NCBI GenBank assembly: GCA_035582835.1
Contig: JAYKAV010002541.1
Span: forward strand, 559,317 to 623,316
From: Phoebastria nigripes
Lineage: Eukaryota > Chordata > Aves > Procellariiformes > Diomedeidae
Direction of reading: 5' to 3'
Length of the DNA: 64,000 nt
The notes beneath the pieces are model-generated. The model was given only the letters and a program-made list of their open reading frames with translations, ran no database searches and had not been told where the DNA came from. Every line of letters begins with the position of its first letter. Position 1 is the stretch's first letter. This document shows positions 35,171 through 44,629 of this stretch, piece by piece. A program made the position numbers and the translations under genes.

Positions 35171-38099
35171 ACTAGCAAAACCATCATCAGTGTGTTTTTG
35201 CAATCCCAGCTCCCTTTCTTTTCACAAGCCTGACTCCCCCTCTCCCTCTGTCTTCCACAGCTGTCAGCTGTCATCAGCCAGGAAGGCAGATGAGCCAGCC
35301 CCAGCCTTGCAGATCTGACCCAATCTCCTGTGAAACAGATGCCCAGGCTCCAGCTCCTCTTTGCTCCCCAGCCCCTTGTTAGTCTGCAGAAACTGCATGT
35401 GCTACTTGCCCCCTGCAAAGGGAGGAAGAACGATTGACTTCCTGGGAAGCAGACAAGGGATAAAATGCTTCACGCAATCCCTCACACTGAGAACTGAGGT
35501 CCAAAAGCCTGCTTGTGCCACTACAGATCAGAGGAGAAACAACCACCGTGTCCCCCCTTCCACCCAAATTCTCACCCAGCAGCTCCCATGGGGAGCTCTC
35601 CTGTTTCCTCTTGGTTTCACCACCGCCATGAGGTTGCTCAGAGAAGGATGCTACTGATGCTAGCTTGACTCCAGCCATGCCAAAGTGATGGGAATTTGTG
35701 GGGAAAACCTTNAGGAGTTAGATCCTCTCTCCAGCACAGATCTCTCCTTCAGGGCAGAGTGAGCCCTGCCAAGAGCTACGTGAATAAAATTCTCCTTTTT
35801 CCCACCCAGGCATTTCCCCACCACCACAACCACGGCTGGGGGGAAGGTTGCAATTGTGCCAGCACTAAAAGTCCCCTGTGGAAAGAGTCCTGGTACCAAA
35901 GTGAGCTCTTAGAGGAAATGTGGCCCTGTTCAGGCTGTCCTCCAACACAGCCCCCTCGCTACTCTGATCACCCCGGTAGCTTTTCCTGATCTGTGCCCAA
36001 GCAAGAAACTCCTTAGCACCAGCAAGACAGACACAGTGATGTCCTCTGGCTAGGAACTAGGTAAAGGACTCCTAATTCACTTGCACAATAAAGGGCCATC
36101 CAACGTGCCGTGCTGCCAGCACCCTGCCTCCCACAGCAGCCAGGAGTGCATCTGCATACACAGAGCCTGCAATGGGACAAGCACAGAGCCACCTCTCCCC
36201 TGGCACGTCTTGCCAGGTACCTTAGGCCCATCCTGGGACAGAATTTGTACGTTAATACAGGGAGTTGTATTTAGATTGCACCATGCTCCAAGCTTCATAT
36301 ATTGGAAGCCAAATGCTTAATGGGAAAGAACTAAACCAGCAATCTCTTCTGTTTCATGTTTCTGGTATTTTCATATCTATTTATTTACTATTTTACATGG
36401 CTCGCTACCATAGAGTACAGGAGATGAACATCTCATTGGAGCGACTTCCGAAAATCAGACTCCAGCTTTTTTTGCAATCGGGCTTTTGAGAATTCAACGT
36501 AGACTAAGGAGTGGGGGGTGCCTGTGCCAAGAGACCCAAGCTGGCGGCCAGGCAAGAGCCGTGCAGCAGGAGGAGGGCAGGTTTCCCACCCTGCTTTCGC
36601 TGATCGGGGCAGGTGGGCTGCCATTCCCAGGGAAAGGAGCTGTCTAGATCCAAGTGAAGGAGTCATGTTTTGAAAACTGCTCTCTGAATGAGTCAGCAGA
36701 GCCATCTCCCAAGGCGCTGGAGCCTGCCAGAGGGAAGAGCAGATAGTTTTGTTGTTTTTTTCCCTTCCGCTGTTGAGGTCGATTATTCACCATCTTGAAG
36801 TACGTCACCAGCCTTGGGAAGCCGTTTTTTGAGTAGAATACTTCTTGACTTTTCTATTTCTGAGGAAGTTTTCCAGCCTGCCTTGCTGCTGTTTTGTCAA
36901 AGCCGGTCTGTGACAGCAAGGTCAGAGGAGAAAACAGTGCAGGCCAACACATTATCCCTGCAGGCCTGGCCTACAGATGCTTTTCCCTTCCAGGCGGGGA
37001 AAGCTGCAGCCACTGCAGCCCTCTTCATCAGAAGGACACACTGAAATCTCTCCTCCTTTCAGGGACACCCCCTTCCACTTCTCTCTTCCCTCCTCTATTT
37101 CACAAGTGTCAAATACGTTGTCTTTCAGAGGTGACCTCACTGGTACACACCTAATTCAATAATGAGCAGCTTGAATTTACCTTCAAGTCTGCTGCTTCTA
37201 CTTCAGACCTGAGGAAGGACCAAAAACGTGTCCTTTATCCAGTGACAGCTATTGCCCTAAGAAGGACATGATCTCTCTTGCCTTGAGTTTTTCCAGTCAA
37301 GGTAATCGACGTAGTTAAAATGACTTTCAAGGGAAGTCATTTTATGCTTCAGCAAATGCTTCAGCTCTTCAAGTTAAGACTCATTCAAGTTAAGAACATT
37401 TCTGGAAAAGATGCTTGAGCCAGAACAGGCCCTTCTCTGTGCTATTCATTCATCCTGGCCTTGCAGATTTGACACCCCCAAAGGGCTGGCATCTCTCATC
37501 TCCGCCATGGCACAGGGCTACAAGGGCTAACCTCCCAACCTTGGTCACATTCTGGCCTGACTGTCATTCTCTGGACAGTTTTGAACCCATGGCTGTGCCA
37601 GGCACAAAGTCATATGTGAAAGGCCATTTGTGAACAGCTGGGGCAGGAGGTATTGTGTTTGCACAGGCCAGGGGTACGCACAACAGTTTGGCTATGAGAT
37701 GGTCCAAACCTGACATTCCCCTGGTTGTCTTGATGACAAATGTGAAAAATAGAGCTCTGTTTTACACACCCATGCAAAAAAAAAACCCATAGCCTGGCTG
37801 GTCCCAGAGAATGAGCTAGAGTTTTCTCTCTCAGCCTGGGGACAGGGAGAGTGTCTTCTGCAATACAAATATGTAGAAACAAGGAACACTGGTACTCCAT
37901 GCATCCACCAGCATCAGCTTGGGGCAGGCAGCAGCCAGGAGAAACAGCATCTCCACAGACTATCCTACCACATGGCAAAGTGTAAGCTCTTGATGAGCCC
38001 AAAATCTAAAAATCATAAACCTCTCCCCAGACATCTAAAGCAATAGACACAAACAGATTTTTATTTCAATCTTCCCCACCACCTTTTCCTCTCCCATCC
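35171..38099. other. Unique noncoding DNA, no gene recognised
   Basis: Chance frames lie on both strands, for example 37610-38002 minus (130 codons). A short piece at about 36740-36890 retains CpGs (TTCCGCTG, GAGGTCGATT, AGTACGTCACC, AAGCCGTTT). A short AGTTAAGA/ATTCAAGTTAAGA direct duplication lies near 37365-37395. One N is at 35712. Confidence 0.5.
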
Positions 38100-38940
38100 C
38101 AAACTAAGCTAATTGCTAGTCTGTCTCTTTTCCCAGAAAGGCTAGCTACTTCCTCATCCCTGCAAATCAGCCACCCTTATCTCTCTAATTGCTTGATTGA
38201 TTAGCATAATTAAGTTGAACCCAGAGTAATTACTCCTGACCTGCCTCTACTTGGAAGAAGCAGCTTCCATTCCCGACCTGGGAATGGATTTGTGTGCTGG
38301 CAAGCATGTCTGCCCCCTCCCTGTTGTATCTGTCAGCCTGGTAAAAGATACGAGCTCTTCCTACAGACCACGCTCCACTGGCTTCCTAAGGCAGGATGCT
38401 AGGCTGCTTTTTGTAGGCCCTTTGCCATGAATAAATGTACGTCACTAAGAAACAGCTTGATAGTAAAATGGTCAGAACAGCAATATATGAAAATCGGTGT
38501 CTGGCTGCACTTGGCTAGGGTTATCCATCAGATGAAGCAAAATTAATGCTAATTTGTCGCTGCTGCAGCCAGCTTTCCTACCTCTGATGTCCCATGGGAG
38601 CAGGGATTACCATTGAGCTAACAGGATTGTCTAAAAACAGTTGTGGTCTACTCCAGGAAACAAGTTTTAAACCCAAATCTTTATAGTCCAGTGCCTCCTT
38701 TTATGATTTTTTTAAAGCCAAGCAGAATTATTGTGATCCCTTATTCTGATCTGCATAGCTCAAGGCCAGGTAATTTTGGCCAGCAATTTCTGCACTGACT
38801 TCATTTATGATCGCTTTGGAAAGCCGTCCAGTACCACGTTATTCCCTGCAAATGACTATTTTTTCACACCGATCAATTATTGGGGTGTCAAATACTCTGT
38901 GCTATCACACTCGCTGGCTCTGACTTCAGTCTATACTCAG
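38100..38940. other. Candidate cluster of conserved noncoding elements
   Basis: Several sub-blocks look constrained: 38180-38235 with TAATTGC, GATTGATTAGCATAATTAAG homeobox-like words; 38430-38580 with TGTACGTCACT, AAAATCGGTG and AATTAATGCTAATTTG; and 38790-38930 with TATGATCGC, AAGCCGTCC, ACCACGTTATT and CACCGATCAATTATTG. No frame is open across them. This is inference from word content and retained CpG. Confidence 0.35.
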
Positions 38941-41877
38941 ACCACCTTGCTTTAGTGTGGAAAAACAGCTGAAGTTGTACTTTATCCACAACTCCAGTTC
39001 CCTGGGTTCAAGGCACCTGCAGCAATCAGAAGCAACAGAAACAATAGATATGGTAGAAATATCCCAATTTCATTAAAACAGAAGGCTCCTGTCTGCTTTT
39101 TACAAGTTAGCACGCAGTGGAAGTTGAGAGACAATGTCTTTAAAACCCCCAGCTAATGCATCCTGTGGGCCACAGAAGAGGGTTCAGGGTACACTGGTAT
39201 ATCTCAGAGGCTTTTTGTGGGTTGTTTTTTTTTTTAGTTTCTCCTTCCTGTGATAACCTTTCACCCCAGGCTTTGTGCTCTTTGTGTGTTTATCAGCAAA
39301 GCACATCCAGATGCCCTTCAAGAGAGAAATGACTCATACCTGACTCACAATCGCTCAAGCAAAGCTGCAACCTTTAGTTCATTTCCTGGGAGAAGCATCT
39401 GTTAGATTCATCTTGGAAGATTAAGCATTTCTCACTGTCATTTTACAGATGGAGGTTATTTGTGACTGGCTGAGGAAGGGTCAACTGATTCTCTGCAATG
39501 GATGGAAAAGGAACTTCTCTGGGCAGTTGAAGCGATGCGCTGAGGACTCTGAAGATGCTCTTTAGCAAGTGCTGTCAGCCCCCTCCCTGTACGTAACTCT
39601 AGCCTTGCAGAAGGACCTCTAGTTTCGCTGTACGCCTTCAAAAAAAAGTCACCCTTCCCATGACAAGCATGCAACTGTGCGAAGCAGGCAGCCAGCACGC
39701 TCCCTGCCCACATTATCCGTATGCTGTCACTGTCTCTCTCGCTGGCTGATTAACTGCCACTCAGGAAATGCAAATTGCCCTCCAGTCCGTGCTTCCCTGA
39801 CTGCAGTCACAGCCCCTAAGCTGACTATCTGGCAATAAATGACAAATGCACTGGGAAGCCACTGCAGAAACCACCTTGTTTCACAGAGCTGGCATCTTCT
39901 CACCCCCAAAGGTTTCCCAGCTGTTTCTGCACAGCCAAGGGCCCCTTCCTAATGTGACTTTTCATTCCCAGTGGATGAAAGGAGCAGATCCACTAGGCAC
40001 ATCAAACAAGGGCAGTGCTGAAAATCTGTTTTTTTCTATCTTCCTTTGAAGAAGCCTCAGTTCCTCTTTAGGCTAAGATTTGCTTCACATATAACTTTAG
40101 AACTCTAAAGTTCTAAAGAACTCCAACTCTAAAGAACTCTACTTGTATCTGCCATGTATCCCCCATTTTTTTTAGAATCAGAGAGAGATGTAGCGAGATT
40201 ACTGCCCCATCCTTTCGATGCACGAGTCTTAGGACCAGAGGAAGGTCGCCTGTTCCTCCCCATGAGGACTTGATCANGTGGATGCTTATACACAGACATC
40301 CCAGTATGCCCAACCCTGCCATGGTATANGGCTTTGCTTTCCTCCTTATGCTTCCAAATAGTATCGAAATGCTAATAATGATGTGTAGCCCTTGGAGTGC
40401 ACATTCCTCTGCTCACCACTGTCTCCCTTCTTGGCTGAATAATCACAGATAATTCACTTGTCTGGATATGACTCACAGCTACTTTATTTCACACAAAGCA
40501 ATTTCTAATTGCATGTTGTATGTCTATGTTATGAAACCCAGCGCTAACTGTTATTACAAAATTAGTGCAGAGAACTCAAGGGGAAGGAAAACCACAGTGA
40601 GAAACCAAGTAACAACCCACAAAGGGGCAGGCCAAAACTGTGTCAGGTTTCCCATCTCTGGTACAGGAAGCTTTTCCACAGAGAGGCAAGCATTTCCTAG
40701 TCGCTCACACAGTAATTTAGAGGCAGTGAGACAACTGGGGTCCTTCTTCCTTTACCCTCAGATGGGCTGAGAGTATTTTGGCAACAGAATACAATGGGGA
40801 TTTGGTCTGGCTCCGCTTGTCCTTGTATTTGTGCTCAATAAGCTTTACAGCAACACCGACGCAGAGTCTCACGTGGCAGCTGTGAGCTCCCAGGGAGGCA
40901 GGTGCTGTCCTCTGTCAGGTGCCCNACTTCTCATGGCACTTTCACAAGAGATTTATGTGCCTCCAAAAGGGCAGGCAGTCAACCAGAACGTATCATGGCT
41001 GGAGAAAACAGAGCTGACGTTATAGACCTGGCAATTTTTCACATTTCTGAGTAGGGCCAAGTCAGGAACATGTGAATTTTCAATTTTGCTCAGACCCTAG
41101 CTCCATCTGCTCCAGTGACCTCCTTCCGAGCATTGCTATTGCCAGGCACTTTGGACAAAGTTGGATGAAACCTGGTAGCAGGCAGACAAGGGATAATCCA
41201 TCCCATGGGCTAAATTTTATCCCCACTTCTAATGCAATGTCTGGACTGTTAAATAAAGCAGAGCCAGGGAGAAAGATGAACTCCAGAACCCTGATCGTCC
41301 AAACTACCTAACCATTCATACACTACAGGTATGATTTTGGTCCATACCAACTGCATCTTTCCGCAGGACACAGCTCAAAGGACAGCACACACCAGTGACC
41401 ACTCCCAGCAACTATATGGGCAAGGTCAGTTTGGGCTCTGTGACCCTATATGTTTCACTGACATAGTCCCAGTAGGCTGTGCTTCCTCACAGTCCTACAT
41501 ACCACACACTCTCAATTCCATGCTATGAAAACATTGTTCTCGGATGCTGAAACACATCCCTGTCATTACTTTGAATACTTTGAACTGGAAAAACACCCTT
41601 ACAAAATTAATACAGACATGTCTTGCTATCTACTGAGGATGTATTTCTTCTCTAAATATCTACAGCAAGACGTGGACAGAATGGTGAGCTCAGGGCAAAT
41701 CATCAACCATCCATCTGCATCCATGGGGACTAAAAAGGATCCCAACTCTGTGTGAAGAAGGGAGCTGCTAGATGCTGTGAGAAAGCACCCACAGGCAGTC
41801 AAGACCATGAAAGGGAGAAGTAATGCCAAACAAGACTCACCATGCATGCTGGGGAGGCAGATTCTTAGCAGTGAGGG
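38941..41877. other. Unique noncoding DNA, no gene recognised
   Basis: Only short frames are present. It contains a hairpin-forming tandem patch at 40095-40141, listed separately. Ns lie at 40276, 40329 and 40925. No exon, RNA gene or named repeat is recognised. Confidence 0.5.
40095..40141. repeat. Short tandem and inverted repeat patch
   Basis: CTTTAGAACT at 40095-40104 and AGTTCTAAAG at 40109-40118 are exact reverse complements around a 4-base loop (CTAA). The words AACTCTAAAG and TCTAAAGAACTC then recur to 40141, so the patch is both palindromic and tandemly duplicated, probably by slippage on a hairpin. Confidence 0.7.
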
Positions 41878-42082
41878 GTGCTTAAGCACCTGGACAGATT
41901 GCCACAGGGCACAGTGTACTCCATCACTATCAATATTTATACCATGATGAGACATCTTCTGACAAGGAAATCACAGCTCAGCCAGGAGCTTTCAGGCATG
42001 AAGCAGAAGGCATTGGGTGGGATCTGTACTATGCAGGTGGCCAGCCTAGAAGAGTTAATGGTCCTTTCTGGCTTCAGAGCCA
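41878..42082 (+). mobile_element. Ancient CR1 (L3-like) 3' end
   Basis: The order of words follows the 3' end of amniote L3-type CR1: CACCTGGACAGATTGCCACAG (for GGAACAGGCTGCCAAGGG), GTACTCCATCACT, then AGGCATTGGGTGGGATCTGT, ACTATGCAGGTGGCCAGCCT and GTTAATGGTCCTTTCTGGCT, which align with the consensus words CATTGGGTGAAATTCTATGG, TTATGCAGGAGGTCAGACTA and ATAATGGTCCCTTCTGGCC. There is no open frame left. It is the oldest class of CR1 in the window together with the copy at 4250-5335, but on the opposite strand. Confidence 0.72.
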
Positions 42083-42534
42083 GAGGAAATATTGTGATTT
42101 AATCAAGCACAGAAAACCCACATGGGCAAAAGCTCAGCTCTGGAAGACTGCCAAGTCTCTGCAGTTGGGCTGCAAATGAAGTGCCCAGTCCCTCACTTGC
42201 ACCATTGGCAATCAGAGGAGCTGGTCCCAGGACCCCAGAATAACACAGGTGCTCAGGATAATCAGGATTTGAGCTGTAAGCAACCAAAGAAAACAAATAG
42301 GATGGATATGAGGCAGACTTCCTGTACCCAAGGAAAGCAAAACATAGGGACAGGGCTGAGTGATTGTTCAGGCCCACAAGGGGACAGGCATGGTGAGGAA
42401 ACAGGCATCATCTTTCCTCAAGTACTTCTTTGCCTCGCCCTGTGATCCCCTCCGGCTTCATTCATGTAAAACACAAGAATATGAATGAGAAACCCTGCAA
42501 AGTGGAGAGGAGGAGGGGGAAAGGAGGAGAAAGG
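42083..42534. other. Unique noncoding DNA, nothing seen
   Basis: A frame of 107 codons at 42122-42445 and an opposing one at 42099-42377 overlap; neither is recognised. Confidence 0.5.
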
Positions 42535-42665
42535 ATTTCATGCTACCAGGGCAACCATCACCATGGCAACTATTTAATTAATGAGCTGCTGATGAACCCT
42601 ACCAATATGGTTCTAGTGAAGTCATGCTGTAGTAATTATCAGAGTTTCATTCATCCTGTCCTGGC
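42535..42665. other. Candidate conserved noncoding element with RFX-like and homeobox-like words
   Basis: CCAGGGCAACCATCACCATG overlapping CCATGGCAAC resembles RFX X-box half-sites (GGCAAC, CATGGCAAC), and it is followed by TTTAATTAATGAGCTG and TAGTAATTATC homeobox-type words. No frame of interest crosses it. The reading is from motifs alone. Confidence 0.3.
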
Positions 42666-43692
42666 AGGGGCTGCGCGGGCAGCCTGGAGAAGCCTGTGAG
42701 CTCTGACAGACGGGAGACAACAGCTTGCTGAATCAATGGAAGGAGAGCGCGTGCCTGGGAGCATGCTCCATTACTCCTCTGAGCCAGCTCCCTGGGCACT
42801 CGAGCACAGAGACCGCATGCCATCCAATCCATCTTACAGTTCCACACTGCCAAAAGGCAACCCAGCTGGCCTTGTGCCACCAACACAGGCAGCATTCACA
42901 AGTAGTCTGCAGAGCTAGCTCTCCTCCTCCCTGCTATGCCTTCAACCTCCAGAAGGTGATATAAAAAATAAGCAAATGAGCAGGTAATTTGCCTTCTCTG
43001 GCTGGAGGATTTCTCTTTTCACACCAGTAGACAGCAGCATAACAGCTGCATGGGCATCCCAAGTGGAAAAAGAGCTCCTGATAAACACAGTGAGGTCTCG
43101 AGAGGTGCATGTACCAGGCACTCTAAGGAGATGAGGGCTATTCCGTATGGAAGGAGCATAAATAAAATACCATAGATGAGATATGTAAAGCAAAAAATAC
43201 TACTAAAGATGAGCATCAGGTCAGCTAATTTACCTGTTCTCATGAGACAAGAAGATGCTCCATGATACTGCAAGAGCTGAAAACACATCACAACACTAGC
43301 CTGCAGTGTTACCTGCTCCACAAAGCTCCTTAAGCTTTGTGGGACATGGACATGATTTATACACCGATCACTAGGATAGGACATCTTACAGTCATATTCG
43401 ATTGAAAGACGTGGAAGTCTACAAATTCATGTGCTGCAGGACATGCCCTTTTTTAGCACTTGCTGCCGACAAGCCCACTTTGCCCACTTTAGAAAACAGA
43501 AATTAGTCTGCCAGATATTTTCAGGGCAGTTGAGAGAAAACACAAGGATATGCATCCCATTTACCTAAATCTCAGCCCACAGGATTAGCTTTGCATCCTG
43601 GAATTGCCACCACAGTAAGAATAACCATACATTATAGAGAATTCACTGTACACCATACTGACCATCCTGGAGATCAGAGATCAGGGCCAGAA
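42666..43692. other. Unique noncoding DNA, no gene recognised
   Basis: Two overlapping minus-strand frames (42942-43193 and 43019-43384) contain hydrophobic runs but no recognisable family, splice sites or start context, and are probably chance. Confidence 0.5.
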
Positions 43693-43830
43693 GAGGTGGG
43701 ATTTATTTTCCTAGCCTTTAAACAAGCACACATACATCTGAACTGATCTTCCAGACTCCCTTTATAATCAACAGAGAGAAATAAGACCCTCTAGTAGTTT
43801 CAGATGTCTATCCAAGGATAATTTCCTTCT
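43693..43830 (+). repeat. Unclassified old interspersed repeat, copy B
   Basis: AGGTGGGATTTATTTTCC, then a purine-pyrimidine mixed spacer and GACTCCCTTTATAATCAACAG correspond in order to the copy at 33786-33880. It continues with TTTCAGATGTCTATCCAAGG. A weaker third relative may be 46094-46140 (GGGAGTCATCCCACCTGACT, then TTAGGTGCCCATCTTAG). The family is unknown to me. Confidence 0.45.
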
Positions 43831-43929
43831 AGAAGCACCCAGGCCTCCTCCCTAAGGACACAGCATCTATCAAATCAGTGAGTTTGGATGGAAACATGAT
43901 GGACCTCTGTACCTGGAGGGACCTGTTCT

Positions 43930-44629
43930 GATACTGAAAGCTGCCTGGCAGAAAAGGACCTGGGGGTGCTGGTTGACAGCCGGCTGAATATGAGCCAGCA
44001 GTGTGCCCAGGTGGCCAAGAAGGCCAACGGCATCCTGGCCTGTATCAGAAATAACGTGGCCAGCAGGAGTAGGGAGGTGATCGTGCCCCTGTACTCGGCG
44101 CTGGTGAGGCCGCACCTCGAATACTGTGTTCGGTTTTGGGCCCCGCACTACAAGAAGGATGTTGAGGTGCTGGAGCGTGTCCAGAGGAGGGCAACGAAGC
44201 TGGTGAAGGGTCTGGAGAGCAAGTCTTACGAGGAGCGGCTGAGGGAACTGGGACTGTTTAGCCTGGAGAAGAGGAGGCTCGGGAGATCTTACCGTGCTCT
44301 ACAACTACCTGAAAGGAGGTTGCAGCGAGGTGGGTGTTGGTCTCTTCTGCCAAGCAACTAGCGATAGGACGAGAGGAAATGGCCTCAAGTTGCGCCAGGG
44401 GAGGTTTAGATTGGACATTAGGAAAAATCTCTTTACTGAAAGAGTGGTTAAGCATTGGAACAGGCTGCCCAGGGAAGTGGTGGAGTCACCATCCCTGGAA
44501 GTATTTAAAAGACGTGTAGATGAGGCNCTTAGGGACATGGTTTAGTGGGCATGGTGGTGTTGGGTTGATGGTTGGACTCTATGATCTTAGAGGTCTTTTC
44601 CAACCTTAATGATTCTATGATTCTATGAT
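43930..44629 (+). mobile_element. CR1 LINE, longest copy, 5'-truncated and frameshifted
   Basis: The plus strand encodes the CR1 ORF2 region downstream of the reverse-transcriptase active site. Frame one runs from about 43940 to 44282: [18 protein letters not shown], then [51 protein letters not shown] and [19 protein letters not shown]. At about 44280-44290 two bases are missing relative to the copy at 12738, which shifts the frame. Frame two then continues from about 44294 with [36 protein letters not shown] and [18 protein letters not shown] to the stop at 44543-44545. The UTR and ATTCTATGATTCTATGA tail end at about 44629. One N (44527) sits at the same position as the N at 13031 in the other copy. 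No endonuclease or catalytic core remains, so it is immobile. Confidence 0.96.
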
